DNA of 43,365 nt from an uncultured bacterium (GCA_937896235.1 CALBMX010000037.1:1-43365), one strand, 5' to 3'. Counted from the first letter of the stretch, positions 17,805 to 27,678 are shown. The notes: generated by a model from the letters alone, not told the origin. Numbers and translations are program-made.

Positions 17805-18683
17805 ATGTCCCGACCGAAACTGAAATTAGATCTCGTCAACGTCACCTTTTTGAGTGTCTCGCACGCGCTCGCTCTCGTGGCCGTCTTGTACATGATCTTC
17901 AGCGATCAATTCCAATGGTGGAGCTTGGTGCTGGGATGTGTGTACTTCGCATTTTGCGGCCTCGCGATCACCGGAGGCTACCACAGGTTGTTCTCGCACC
18001 CGACCTATCAGGCACGGGGCTTCCTGCGCTTTTTCTATCTGTTCTTTGGCGCGGCTTCTGTGCAGAACTCGGCACTCAAGTGGTCGTCGGATCATCGCAT
18101 CCACCACGGTGAGGTCGACACCAATAACGACCCCTACAATATCCAAGAGGGCTTCTGGTGGGCACATGTCGGCTGGATTCTGTTTAAGGATAAGAACGAG
18201 CTGACCAACGTCTCCGATCTCAAGAAGGACAAGCTCGTGATGTTGCAACACAATCACTTCATCTTGTTCATCGCGCTCTCGCTGCTCGTGCTGCCGATGG
18301 CGCTCGGCATGATTTGGGGAGACCCGATCGGCGCCGTCCTAGTCGCGGGCTTCTTGCGCTTGACGATCCAGTGGCACGCAACATTCTCGATCAACTCGAT
18401 CGCACACGTGATCGGTAGCCAACCCTACTCGACGAAAAACTCGGCCCGCGATTCGGTAGTCACTGCGTTCATCACCTTGGGCGAGGGCTACCACAACTTC
18501 CACCACACCTTCGCCGGTGACTACCGCAACGGCATCCGCTGGTTCCACTTCGACCCGACGAAGTGGTTTGTGTGGAGCTGCTCGAAAGTGAAGATCACCT
18601 GGGACTTGAAGCGCGCAAGTGCTGACGCCATCGAGCGAGCCAAGGCCGCAGTACGAGCCGAGCGCAGCTTGCCTGTGGTCTAA
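17805..18683 (+). CDS. Membrane acyl-CoA (delta-9-type) fatty acid desaturase
   Basis: This 292-residue membrane di-iron enzyme has the three histidine boxes of the stearoyl-CoA desaturase family: HRLFSH (residues 60-65), HRIHH (97-101) and HNFHH (about 229-233). The boxes are separated by paired hydrophobic helices. It introduces a cis double bond into a saturated acyl chain at the cytoplasmic membrane and so adjusts membrane fluidity. There is no fused cytochrome b5 or ferredoxin domain, so an external electron donor is needed. The ATG at 17805 starts the protein shortly before the first helix. The gene is monocistronic in appearance, with a hairpin upstream at 17591 and an unrelated module downstream. 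Confidence 0.93.
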   Translation: MSRPKLKLDLVNVTFLSVSHALALVAVLYMIFSDQFQWWSLVLGCVYFAFCGLAITGGYHRLFSHPTYQARGFLRFFYLFFGAASVQNSALKWSSDHRIHHGEVDTNNDPYNIQEGFWWAHVGWILFKDKNELTNVSDLKKDKLVMLQHNHFILFIALSLLVLPMALGMIWGDPIGAVLVAGFLRLTIQWHATFSINSIAHVIGSQPYSTKNSARDSVVTAFITLGEGYHNFHHTFAGDYRNGIRWFHFDPTKWFVWSCSKVKITWDLKRASADAIERAKAAVRAERSLPVV

Positions 18684-18845
18684 TTCAAACAGAGAGTGGG
18701 TGAAGGACGATACGCGTTTCGCGCGCATGAGAGAGATGCCTGGGCTCTTCACTGTTCAAGCACCCCTAACTCGCTGAGCAGTAGTTCGTCCAAGAATACA
18801 GGGCAAGACTATTGACGAGGCCTGAGGGGGGGGTGGCTTGATCGA

Positions 18846-19442
18846 ATGAAAGAGAGCTTGATGCTTGTGCTCGCATTCTCTTTGGCGAGTTTCGTCTTTC
18901 CCCGTGTCGCCTACTCCCAAGATGGGCAGTCCGTTATTTCCCCAGGGTGTAGCGACCTGACTCCGACGCCAGTCCCTCCTGGTATGGACTCGCACACTAC
19001 ATTCTTCGATGATTGGTATTACGTCACGTATGCGATCGTCGTCACAGAGGCAAGCGGTATCTGTGTCGTGGAGGAGTTAGAGGGGACTGGGATTGACTTT
19101 TGTGATCAGGCTGTCCCATGTGCTCCGAGAGTGACGATTACGGCAAACATTGATGATGACACGGTGTCTCCCTGGTACTTGAATTGGGAAGTGACCGGAA
19201 GTGGATATGTCGGGCATGATTCTCAGAGTGGGCCCGCGGACAGAGGGAATGGTGACGGCGTCGCCACTCTCTACGATAAAAATGTCCGTGTACAATGCGG
19301 TGAATCCATGAGCACGACGGCCAACTTTAAGATCACGTCTACTCCTTCAGGTGGGTATATAGGAACACCGACGCCGAACCACGACTACACTTTCGACTTC
19401 GCCTGTACGTCTTGTGCCGGTGTGATTATCCATCCCCTCTAG
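18846..19442 (+). CDS. Secreted cysteine-rich protein, module copy 1
   Basis: This 198-residue protein has a clear Sec signal peptide (cleavage near VAYS-QDG, about residue 24). The mature part is extracytoplasmic in character, with cysteines in the contexts SGICVV, DFCDQAVPC, VQCGES and FACTSCAG. I do not recognise a named family. The same Cys spacing and flanking residues recur in the product at 40933-41451 (SGECHV, NMCETKEPC, LDCGNI, LTCDPCED), so the two are paralogues. Both are followed by a gene for a single-helix membrane-anchored protein. Disulfide-stabilised beta structure is likely. A run of eight G (18826-18833) lies 12 bases before the ATG. Confidence 0.7.
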   Translation: MKESLMLVLAFSLASFVFPRVAYSQDGQSVISPGCSDLTPTPVPPGMDSHTTFFDDWYYVTYAIVVTEASGICVVEELEGTGIDFCDQAVPCAPRVTITANIDDDTVSPWYLNWEVTGSGYVGHDSQSGPADRGNGDGVATLYDKNVRVQCGESMSTTANFKITSTPSGGYIGTPTPNHDYTFDFACTSCAGVIIHPL

Positions 19443-19531
19443 AACGCACTCGCAAAAGCTGCCAGGCCGACTTTGAGGAGGCTTGGCCATAAATAGAGCA
19501 ACTGATTTTGGGTCGCTAGACACAGCAAAGA

Positions 19532-20308
19532 ATGAACAAACCACTTGTTGGATCGCTTGTCATAATCGGCCTCGCAGCGATAGGCCTTGTTCTGCAACTG
19601 CCCGCACACGATGACTTTCTAGGTACGGGACCTGCCGTGAGAACTGGCAAAGAAGGCGCAACTCGGCAGACCCCGCTGGAACTACCCAGCCCCGAAGTGT
19701 CGAGAGGGGAGCTGCCACGCCCTGAGGGAAGCCCATCTGCGAGCCTCCAGGTTGACCAAAGCGTCGTCGAGGACCCGATTCGAAGCTTTAAGGCGAAACT
19801 AGTCAGGGGCGAGTTGACGCGATCCGAGCATGGATCGGCATACGAAGAGGCGCTGCTTTCCATAGCTCAGGATACCATCCTTAAGACACTTGAATCTCAG
19901 ATCGATAGCCGTACAGCCTCGTTTCTTGGGTTCAAGTCATGGAACAGTTTGGAGTCTATGTTGACGCGCCTAGAATCCGAATCCCCTTACCTGGCCGCGC
20001 AACTTGAGGATTTGGCAGAGGTTTCCGCGGCCGCTTCGAGCTCTGTCGAGACGTACTCGATGCAAGCCTTTATGGATCCATTCCATCTTGAGTCGTGGGA
20101 CCCAGACTCGGGATCAGAGCGGCCGGTGTGGGGCGATTCGCGTGAGCATTCAGGTGAATCGCTATTGAAGTTCCAAGCGGCAACTCGCATCGGAGATCGT
20201 GTTTACAAGCTCCACTTCGATTCCTTCTTTTTCCCCGCTCTAGACGTGAGTTTGACGGACTTGAGGGCACGTAAGACGGAGTTTTGGGAGCAGGTCGATA
20301 GCCTCTAA
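19532..20308 (+). CDS. Membrane-anchored protein of unknown function, module copy 1
   Basis: This 258-residue protein begins with one hydrophobic helix (about residues 5-22) without a lipobox. A Pro/Glu/Ser-rich, low-complexity spacer follows to about residue 75, then a mostly helical, acidic domain. I recognise no family. It lies 89 bases downstream of the Cys-rich secreted protein. Its architecture (single anchor, charged spacer, C-terminal domain) parallels the product at 41478-42485, although sequence similarity between the two is weak at best. Its stop codon overlaps that of the convergent mutS gene by three bases. Confidence 0.65.
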   Translation: MNKPLVGSLVIIGLAAIGLVLQLPAHDDFLGTGPAVRTGKEGATRQTPLELPSPEVSRGELPRPEGSPSASLQVDQSVVEDPIRSFKAKLVRGELTRSEHGSAYEEALLSIAQDTILKTLESQIDSRTASFLGFKSWNSLESMLTRLESESPYLAAQLEDLAEVSAAASSSVETYSMQAFMDPFHLESWDPDSGSERPVWGDSREHSGESLLKFQAATRIGDRVYKLHFDSFFFPALDVSLTDLRARKTEFWEQVDSL

Positions 20309-23073
20309 TCGTTGCTGCTGTGCTGAACTTTCAGCTCTTGCAGCTTCAACAGTGCTTCGATCGGCGTCATGGAGTTGACGTCCAAAGTACGCAACAGTTC
20401 GTCTGTTTTCGATGGTTTAGCATGCGCGCTTTGCGCTTGGGTAGCTTTCGCTTCGCGAGGCGCGATCGTTCCGCGATCGTGAGTGCTCGTCTCCGCCTCG
20501 AGATCTACCAAGATCTCCTCCGCACGCGTTAGCACTTCGCTGGGCACGCCGGCCAATCGCGCGACGTGGATTCCGTAGCTGCGGTCCGTGCTACCCTCGA
20601 CGATGCGGTGCAGGAACGTGATCTCTTCACCCGTCTCGCGCACCGCAACATTCAAGTTGCAGACGTCGGCGAAGGTCTCCGAAAGCGCGGTGAGCTGATG
20701 GTAGTGCGTCGCGAACAGCGTGCGTGCGCCGATTTTCGCGTGCATGTGCTCGACCAGGGACCATGCGATCGCAAGCCCGTCATAGGTGCTCGTTCCGCGG
20801 CCGACTTCGTCGAGGATGACAAGCGACTTTGCCGTGGCGTTATTGAGGATGTTTGCGATCTCGATCATCTCAACCATAAAGGTTGAGGCCCCGCGGCTGA
20901 TGTCGTCGCCCGAACCAATACGAGTGAAGATGCGATCGGTCACACCAATGTGTGCTGCTTGCGCGGGTACCCAGGAGCCGACCTGGGCGAGCAACACGAT
21001 CAGTGCGGTTTGGCGAATGTACGTCGATTTACCCGCCATGTTCGGTCCCGTCAAGATCGCGATACGACGGTTTGAATCTTGCGCTGCGTCGAGCTTGCTA
21101 TCGTTTGGAACAAACGCATCGCACGCGCTCGACTGCTCGATGACGGGGTGGCGTCCCTCGGTGATTTCCAACAAGTCATCCGCCAAAATTGTCGGTGGGC
21201 AATAACGCATCTCCGCCGCGACTTCGGCCAAACCGCTGAGGACGTCCAAGATCGCTAGACCGCGCGCGGTGTCTAGGATGCGGCCGATTTCAACCGCAAC
21301 CGTATCGCGCAAGTTCCCAAATAGTTCGTACTCGAGATCGCGACTAAGCTCTTCGGCCTTCAAGACCTTCATCTCGAACTCCTTCAGCTCAGGCGTGATA
21401 TAGCGCTCGCTCGCTTTGATCGTCTGCTTGCGAATATACGTGTCCGGCACGCGGTGCACTTGACCGCGCGGCACCTCTAAGAAATAGCCAAAGACCGAGT
21501 TGTAGCCAATGCGCAGACCGGTGATACCCGTCTTCTCAGCTTCGGCCTGTTGGAACTGAGCCATGGCCTTCTTGCCACTTCCGGAGATCTTGCGCAGCTC
21601 ATCGAGCTCGGCGCTAAATCCGTCGCGAACCAAACCACCTTCTTTGATCGTAAGGGGCGGTGAATCCACAAGGGTGGCGCGGATCATTGCAGTGACGTCT
21701 TCGAGTGCGTCGAGGTCCCGTTCAAGATCTCGCAATACGGGTGCGCTCACCGTGGCTAGCTGCATCTTGATTGGGGGTACAACCGCGAGGGATCCCGCCA
21801 ACGCGACGAGGTCCCGTCCGGCCGCTCGACCGGTGGAAAGCTTTGCCACAAGCCGCTCGATGTCGAGTACGTCACGCAGGATGTCGCGGACCTCTTCGCG
21901 CAAGAAAACGGTGTGCACAAACTCGCTCACGCCGGCTTGGCGGTGCTGAATCGCCTGCACGTTGGTCAATGGGGAGAGCAGCCACTCACGCATTAGGCGA
22001 GCGCCCATGGGAGTCGTGGTGCGGTCGATCGCGTCGAGCAGTGTGCCCTCGCGGCGCTCGCCGCGTTGGGTCACAACCAGCTCTAGGCACGAGCGCGTCG
22101 CGTGGTCCAAGACCAAGTGATCGGTCGGTTCAACCTTTTGAATGTGGCGGATGTGATCGCACGAGGCGCGTTGCGTCTCCTCCAGGTATTCGATCAGTGC
22201 GCCCGCAGCGGACACTACGGGTGAGTCGTCAGAGAATCCGTAACCCTCCAGCGTCTTGACTTTAAAGTGCCGCTCGAGAGCGCGGCGCATTCCTTCGCGA
22301 TCGAAGCGCCAGTCGTCGCGCTCGGTGACGCGCGGCCCTAACCGACCGCGCAGCTCGACACCGTCTTCCCAGCGATCTTCGAGTGTCATTGGCCACAAGA
22401 GCTCCGCAGGGCTCACGCGAGCGAGCTCATCGTCGAGCTCTCCAGGTGAAAGCTCGGCAGCCGAGAAGCTACCGGTTGAGATGTCGACCCAGGCCAACCC
22501 CGCGCGTGGCGTTCCCTTACCACCGCTGATGAATACGCTGGCCAAATAGTTGCTCTCTTTCGCTTCGAGCGCGCTCTCTTCTGTCAGTGTGCCGGGCGTC
22601 ACGATGCGCACAACACCGCGATCGACGATACCTTTCACGTGCCGAGGATCTTGCAGCTGCTCGCAGATCGCGACCTTGAAACCCTTGCGAACTAGGCGGA
22701 TCAAATAGTTCTCCGCAGCCTTCACGGGGATGCCCGCCATCGGCATGGCGTTCGCTCCCTTGTCGCGCGCCGTCAAGGTCAGGCCGATCTCGCGTGATGC
22801 GATGACGGCGTCCTCGCCGAACATCTCGTAGAAATCACCCATGCGAAAGAACAGCAGCGCGCCGGGCGCATCCTTCTTCGCGCGGTTGAACTGCTCCATC
22901 ATGGGCGTGACACCGCCCTTGACCTTAGCTTTGCTGCGGGACTTCTTTGGCGATGGCCGGTCGGCTTGAGCGGAAGAAGGAGCCATAGGCGCACCCTCTC
23001 GAACCGCATCCGTGTTCGAGGTCTTTGGCTCAGCCTGGGTGGTCCCCCAATCCAAGAAGTCTTTTTGATCCAT
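20305..23073 (-). CDS. mutS: DNA mismatch repair protein MutS
   Basis: This 922-residue ATPase recognises mismatches and insertion/deletion loops. The mismatch-binding Phe-x-Glu motif is intact (GDFYEMFGED, about residues 79-88). Connector, core and clamp domains follow. The C-terminal ATPase has the Walker A motif GPNMAGKSTYIRQ (about residue 675), the ABC-type signature region (SRGASTFMVEM) and the Walker B segment LVILDEVGRGTSTYDG. The start at 23073 (MDQKDF) is preferred. It gives an unusual charged, Ser/Lys-rich extension of about 55 residues before the conserved domain. Reading further upstream would add 83 unconserved residues. No mutL is in the window. Confidence 0.95.
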   Translation of the reverse strand: MDQKDFLDWGTTQAEPKTSNTDAVREGAPMAPSSAQADRPSPKKSRSKAKVKGGVTPMMEQFNRAKKDAPGALLFFRMGDFYEMFGEDAVIASREIGLTLTARDKGANAMPMAGIPVKAAENYLIRLVRKGFKVAICEQLQDPRHVKGIVDRGVVRIVTPGTLTEESALEAKESNYLASVFISGGKGTPRAGLAWVDISTGSFSAAELSPGELDDELARVSPAELLWPMTLEDRWEDGVELRGRLGPRVTERDDWRFDREGMRRALERHFKVKTLEGYGFSDDSPVVSAAGALIEYLEETQRASCDHIRHIQKVEPTDHLVLDHATRSCLELVVTQRGERREGTLLDAIDRTTTPMGARLMREWLLSPLTNVQAIQHRQAGVSEFVHTVFLREEVRDILRDVLDIERLVAKLSTGRAAGRDLVALAGSLAVVPPIKMQLATVSAPVLRDLERDLDALEDVTAMIRATLVDSPPLTIKEGGLVRDGFSAELDELRKISGSGKKAMAQFQQAEAEKTGITGLRIGYNSVFGYFLEVPRGQVHRVPDTYIRKQTIKASERYITPELKEFEMKVLKAEELSRDLEYELFGNLRDTVAVEIGRILDTARGLAILDVLSGLAEVAAEMRYCPPTILADDLLEITEGRHPVIEQSSACDAFVPNDSKLDAAQDSNRRIAILTGPNMAGKSTYIRQTALIVLLAQVGSWVPAQAAHIGVTDRIFTRIGSGDDISRGASTFMVEMIEIANILNNATAKSLVILDEVGRGTSTYDGLAIAWSLVEHMHAKIGARTLFATHYHQLTALSETFADVCNLNVAVRETGEEITFLHRIVEGSTDRSYGIHVARLAGVPSEVLTRAEEILVDLEAETSTHDRGTIAPREAKATQAQSAHAKPSKTDELLRTLDVNSMTPIEALLKLQELKVQHSSND

Positions 23074-23405
23074 AGTTCCGGCCCAAGTCGGGCAGTTTTG
23101 ACGAAGAACCCAGAGTCTAACCGAGGCCTGGCCGAAGCAGCAGTACGCGGTCCTAAAGCGCACGGCAATGGGCAAAATTGTGTCGATTCGGATACCTCTT
23201 GGGGCACAGCGGGCTCGGTTGTGATTGTGGGAGTACCACTCGAAGCCCGTGGGCCGGTCTGTTGAGGCTCTTGTCAAATCTCGGTAGGGCGTCGAGTGAG
23301 TTAGGCTTCGGGTTGCCGGCACCTTTGAAGCCGGCTTCCATTTGGGGTTGCCAGCGGAGCGGGACGCTTGGGATTTCCGCCTCTTCGATGGCGCCTAAAA
23401 TCACT
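23074..23405. other. Intergenic region upstream of mutS
   Basis: This stretch between the broken sulfatase and mutS has no supported gene. It must hold the mutS promoter (minus strand), but I see no convincing -35/-10 pair. A palindromic GCCGGC pair near 23318-23338 could form a small hairpin. Confidence 0.4.
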
Positions 23406-24802
23406 CTATTCGCCGGTATAACCTAAGGTGTCGAGGCGCTCTTTGGTGGGCTCATCGATGGGGACACTTTCCCCCCGTCGCGGTGGCGGCCTCATCCTCA
23501 AGTTTGCGCAATAAGCGCGAGAGCGAGACGAGAGCGTCCGGGTGCTCCGCAGAGACATCAACACGCTCGCAATCTGATCTAGGTTTTGTCCTGTCGAAAA
23601 GGTAGGTCGGCGCACCGTCGCCCTGGCCGGTCTCGATCAACTTCCAATTTTGGGTGAGAAGTGCCTGTTGGTCCCGACCGCTCAATAGGTTGGACGCCAA
23701 GAGTTGCCTTTCAACGAGCGGTTCCCCGTGCAACGCAAAGGCGAGCGACTGCCCGTCGAATCTTGGCAACGCCCTCTCCAGTCCGGCCAAGTGTAGGAGT
23801 GTCGGTGGCACATCGATAAGGGGCGAATCTCCCGCAATGGTCTGACCACCGGGAATCGTAGGGCCTGCAAGGATAAGGGGTACGTGCAGAACATCTTCAA
23901 AAAGAGACTGGCTGTGGCCAAGGGCGGGGGGCGGTGGATAGGGAGCCCAAAGCTAGGGTTACTTCGCTGGCTGCGTGCTCGAAAAGCTCTTCGCCATGAT
24001 CTGACGTCACGACTACGATCGCGTGTTCTAGGCGGGCCGTCTGTTCCAATGAATCCAAGGTCCTCCCGACTTGGCGGTCGACATAGTGAATGGAAGCGTC
24101 GTAGGCCAAAAGGCGCTCTTCACGTCCCTGTTCGGTTGCGGGCAACATGGAGAAGGTGCGACTCCATATTTCCGGGAGCACCCCGGCATCCGATAGAGCT
24201 CGGGCATCCTCGTCTGGCGTCAAGAGAGAGTCGTGGCTATCCATAAGGTGAAGCATCAGGAAGAGAGGCCGGCCCGGATCCGCTGCCGCCAACGGGGCGG
24301 CGGTGAAATTGGCGACGTCGGATCCCTCTGGTTCTCTATGCTCAAAAGACTGAAATCCGCGCTGTAGACCAAAGGTCAGGTCGGGATTTGTCACGAATGT
24401 GTCCGTCGTGTAGCCGTTGGCTAGAAGGTGCACTGCTAGGGTGCCTTCACCGTTGGAAAGTTCTGGGGTTGAGTTGTTTGCAGGTCGCGGGTTTCCCCCG
24501 TTAGGCCAGCACCATGTGACTGTGGAAGGCGACCGGCCAACAGGGGAGCCGTGCTGGGAGGGGCACGGGGCGGGGGCGAACGTGCTCTCGAATAGCGCCC
24601 CGGGCTCGGCCAGGCGATCGATATTTGGAGGTGTCTGGCGCTCGTTGCCGTAGCAGTTGAGGCGAGCTGGCCGGAGGGTGTCGATTACGATCAAGATGAA
24701 GTCTGGGCCAGCGGCAACCGGTACGGCTCTAGGATTTACTCCACAACCCAAGACAGAGCTTGCGAGCACGGCGGCGAGGACAGAGGGGCACTTCGTAACC
24801 AA
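23406..24802 (-). pseudogene. Sulfatase-family lipoprotein, broken by about four homopolymer frameshifts
   Basis: The N-terminus has a lipobox (SSVLGC) and the sulfatase start DFILIVIDTLRPARLNCYG. It probably starts at a TTG (24802). Frame shifts are needed at G/C runs near 24560-24563, 24465-24468, 23926-23931 and 23471-23476. Removing one C at the first run restores the formylglycine-type motif C-P-P-S-T-A followed by PLLAGRLPQSHGAG. Later frames give TSDHGEELFEH, then GHSQSLFEDVLHVPLIL, and finally the common sulfatase ending LDTLGYTGE. The intact protein would be about 465 residues and would hydrolyse sulfate or phosphate esters in the periplasm. All breaks sit in homopolymers, so long-read sequencing error is as likely as true decay. 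Confidence 0.75.
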
Positions 24803-25032
24803 CAGGACGAGCGACCGCAGCGGAAAGAGGATCCTCTCGAAAGTGAGATTTCATCGACTTCAACACCGATTACGCACTTACAAAGTGCGATAGGTATTGG
24901 CGAGGTTCGCACTAGTTGGCACTGCCTTTGCTTTATAGCCGTTCGATCACCATCCAGACGGACGAGGGCGTTGCTAAACGCGCCTCGTCTTGCCATTCTG
25001 GCCTCTGGAAGGGACACCTCCTGACCCATCCC

Positions 25033-26484
25033 GTGCACACGACACCCCTAATTCCGCCCGCCTCGAAGCGACTGTTCCGCTCGAACTTGAGATTTGCTGG
25101 CCTATGCCTAGCTCTCTTGTCGGGTTGTGCGTCGTATGCGGAGAGCACGGAAGAGGCCCTAGGCGCTTTCCGCCGGGGAGATGTCGATGGCTCCGTAGCG
25201 TCTTATGAAAACTCCGTGGACTCGGATTTCCTGCGCGGAGCCGAATCCGGGACGGTGCTGTTGGCCGCCGGCCGTTGGGCCGAGGCGCGCACGGAATTCG
25301 AACGTGCCCAGCGCGCGGTGAACGATCTTGAACAACGCGCACTCGTGAGCGCCTCGGACATGACCGAAAGTCTGGGGTCGTGGTTCTGGAATGACACCGT
25401 CCAGTCCTATCAAGGCGAGGGCTTCGAGCGGGTCTATCTTCACATGTCTCTAGCGTTGACATACTTGGCGGAGGGCAAACTCCAAGATGTTTTTGTCGAA
25501 ACCCGACTTGCCAACCAGCTGCTAGAGCGCGAAGAAGAGCTCTACGACAAAGACTATGGCGCGGGTGGTTTGGGGCACTTCCTCTCGGCGATGACCTACG
25601 AGCTGAAGGGGGAGTACGACGAGGCTTATATCGACTACAACCGCATGGCCGAAAAGGGTGTTGGCACCGAAGTCGCCGGGCCGGCACTCCTGCGGATTGC
25701 GAAACGTCTGCATCGGGATGATGCCGCTGTAAAGTGGGAAGACCGTTTTGGTTTCTCGGAAGCGCCTCCCCTAGACGCGGCCTCGATCGTGGTGATTGCG
25801 GGCGTGGGCTTGGCTCCCTATAAGGAGGAGCGGGGGATTGCAGTCGAGACGTTTGACGGGCTGCTCAAGGTTGTGGCGCCTACACTCAAGCGCCGGGGAC
25901 AGAGCGTAAGCAGCTTGCGACTTGTTTTGCAGGATGATGGCGCGAGTGTTCGAACCGCAGTGATCGAGGATGTTTTCCGGGTCGCTGAGGAGAACCTAGA
26001 GGACCGCATTGTGCTCGTGACCGCCAAGTCGGTCGCTCGAACTTTTGCCAAGCGCGAGGCAACAAAAAAGCTCCAAGACGAGCACGGCATCTTTGGCCGG
26101 CTCGTGGGAGACATCTTCACAGCGGCAACGGAGCGCGCAGATCTGCGCTTTTGGCAGACCCTGCCCGACACTTACCAGGCCGCACGAATCTTCGTGGACT
26201 CTGGCGAGCACAGCCTGGAGCTCCAAGCCGGCCCGGCGGGCACGGCGTACTTGGGGCGCTTCCATCTGGAGCCTGGCGAGACACTTATTGTGATTGCGCG
26301 AACGGTCGAAAACCAACTGTTTGCAAATGTGATCGGCGGAAAGCCCTCCATAGAGCTCCAGAAGAGAGGCCTAGACCTTCCTGGAGAGATCGAAAATAAA
26401 CAAGAAGACAGCGGACCGAACTGGCTGCTCGACGGTCCCCAAAACGAAGAGCCCGTTGAGAACATGCTCGACTTAGGAGAATAG
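25033..26484 (+). CDS. COG3014-family lipoprotein
   Basis: This protein has about 483 residues if started at the GTG at 25033. The lipobox LALLSGC (Cys at about residue 32) fits that start better than a TTG at 24916, which would place it too deep. TPR-like helices follow (FRRGDVDGSVASYENSV, YLAEGKLQDVFVETRLANQLL, YELKGEYDEAYIDYNRM). The C-terminal half has FVDSGEHSLELQAGPAG and ARTVENQLFANVIGGKP. This is the COG3014 family, known from a conserved gene trio with YcfL and LpoB lipoproteins, and the same trio follows here in the same order. It is probably an outer-membrane lipoprotein acting with LpoB on peptidoglycan synthesis; the family's biochemical role is not settled. Confidence 0.83.
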   Translation: MHTTPLIPPASKRLFRSNLRFAGLCLALLSGCASYAESTEEALGAFRRGDVDGSVASYENSVDSDFLRGAESGTVLLAAGRWAEARTEFERAQRAVNDLEQRALVSASDMTESLGSWFWNDTVQSYQGEGFERVYLHMSLALTYLAEGKLQDVFVETRLANQLLEREEELYDKDYGAGGLGHFLSAMTYELKGEYDEAYIDYNRMAEKGVGTEVAGPALLRIAKRLHRDDAAVKWEDRFGFSEAPPLDAASIVVIAGVGLAPYKEERGIAVETFDGLLKVVAPTLKRRGQSVSSLRLVLQDDGASVRTAVIEDVFRVAEENLEDRIVLVTAKSVARTFAKREATKKLQDEHGIFGRLVGDIFTAATERADLRFWQTLPDTYQAARIFVDSGEHSLELQAGPAGTAYLGRFHLEPGETLIVIARTVENQLFANVIGGKPSIELQKRGLDLPGEIENKQEDSGPNWLLDGPQNEEPVENMLDLGE

Positions 26485-26488
26485 AAAC

Positions 26489-26905
26489 ATGAAAAAGACA
26501 ATAATCGGACTGGCCCTGTTGACGGCACTTGGCGCATGCCAAGGCCCGAATTGGTCCCAGCGCTCCCAGAACACCTATCGTGCAAGTGAGGGCTCTTTCG
26601 AGGTCAAGACTGACCTAGGCAGTAGCTTACTAAGCGGTGGCGTAGAGTTAGAAAACGCGCGCTCTCATCGAGAGGAGGGACGTCTTTTTGTCGACCTCGA
26701 CTTGGTGAACAGCAACAGCCACCGCACTCATTTCGAGTGGCGTGTCGAGTGGTTTGACAGCTTCGGCGAACCGGTAAAAGTCAACACGCCGTGGCGCCCG
26801 ACAGTCCTTGAAGGCTCTGCGACCAAACACCTCGTTTTGGTAGCGCCGACAGAAGCTTGTAACACTTGGCAGCTCGCCACGCGGTCTCGTAACGAATCCA
26901 ACTAA
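26489..26905 (+). CDS. ycfL: YcfL family (DUF1425) lipoprotein
   Basis: This 138-residue lipoprotein has the lipobox TALGAC (Cys at residue 17). The mature part is a small beta-sandwich typical of DUF1425: LFVDLDLVNSNSHRTHFEWRV and EWFDSFGEPV, ending in a domain with a conserved VLVAPTEACNTW segment. A good ribosome-binding site (AGGAG) lies within the end of the preceding gene, which ends only 4 bases upstream. In Enterobacteria ycfL lies next to lpoB, and the same linkage is kept here. Its role is unknown beyond this association. Confidence 0.85.
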   Translation: MKKTIIGLALLTALGACQGPNWSQRSQNTYRASEGSFEVKTDLGSSLLSGGVELENARSHREEGRLFVDLDLVNSNSHRTHFEWRVEWFDSFGEPVKVNTPWRPTVLEGSATKHLVLVAPTEACNTWQLATRSRNESN

Positions 26906-26992
26906 ACCCCCGACGGACTGCTTCCGAGAGGGGGCACTAGATCAACAAAAACCGAGGCGTTCACCGCGCCTCTTCCAACAGAACTCTGAACT

Positions 26993-27625
26993 ATGAAGAA
27001 AGCACTTCAACTCCTACTTGCCTTGCCCCTTGTCCTCGCCGCTGGTTGTACCTCCATTGGCTACGACGACCCGAACATGGTCGAAACTCTAACGATCGAT
27101 TTCGGCTCGACGGATCTCCAAACCATGGCCGCAGACATGTCGGACTCCCTACTTGCCGCACCAAGCATGGGGTACCTCGATCACTCGGGCAAAGGCGAGG
27201 ACAAGCGAATCATCATGTATGTCGGTCAGATTGAGAACCACACGACCGAACACATCGAGACCCAGGGGATTAGCGATTCGATCCGCGTGCGGTTGATGAA
27301 ATCGGGCAAGTATCGTTTTGTGGTCGCAGACGCCGGTCAAGCTGAGATTGGTGACCAAGTGAGCTTCCAGCAGGGATCCGGTCGCGTGGATGGTGCGATG
27401 GCGAAGGCCTTCGGCAAGCAACTTGGCGCGGACGTGGTGATCTTTGGAACACTGCGCTCCATCGACAAAATCAAAGGCCGCAGCCTAGAGTCCCTCGGCT
27501 ACAAGAAGCAGGATCTCTTCTATCAGTTCGTTCTCGAAGCCGCAAACATCGAAACTGGCGAGCTCTTGTGGAGCGAAGAAAGCACCATCCGCAAACGCTC
27601 TAGCACAGGAATCTTCGGCGGCTAA
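26993..27625 (+). CDS. lpoB: Penicillin-binding protein activator LpoB
   Basis: This 210-residue lipoprotein has the lipobox VLAAGC (Cys at residue 19). The conserved LpoB domain is recognisable by TLTIDFGSTDLQTMAADMSD, IIMYVGQIENHTTEHIET, KAFGKQLGADVVIFGTLRS and the final ANIETGELLWSEESTIRK strand. In E. coli LpoB reaches from the outer membrane to stimulate the synthase PBP1B. It lacks the long disordered linker of the enterobacterial protein. It is third in the COG3014-ycfL-lpoB row. A small hairpin (26954-26972) sits in the 87-base gap before it, and a strong terminator follows. Confidence 0.9.
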   Translation: MKKALQLLLALPLVLAAGCTSIGYDDPNMVETLTIDFGSTDLQTMAADMSDSLLAAPSMGYLDHSGKGEDKRIIMYVGQIENHTTEHIETQGISDSIRVRLMKSGKYRFVVADAGQAEIGDQVSFQQGSGRVDGAMAKAFGKQLGADVVIFGTLRSIDKIKGRSLESLGYKKQDLFYQFVLEAANIETGELLWSEESTIRKRSSTGIFGG

Positions 27626-27678
27626 CTCAAGAGCCATGCAAACGTCAGCTCCTTGGATGAGCTCACGTGAGAATTCGG

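Noticed and set aside
18826..18833. G8 run before the Cys-rich gene as a phase-variation tract
   Set aside because: It is outside the coding region and within GC-rich DNA of an assembly with likely homopolymer errors. Promoter spacing effects cannot be judged from one sequence.
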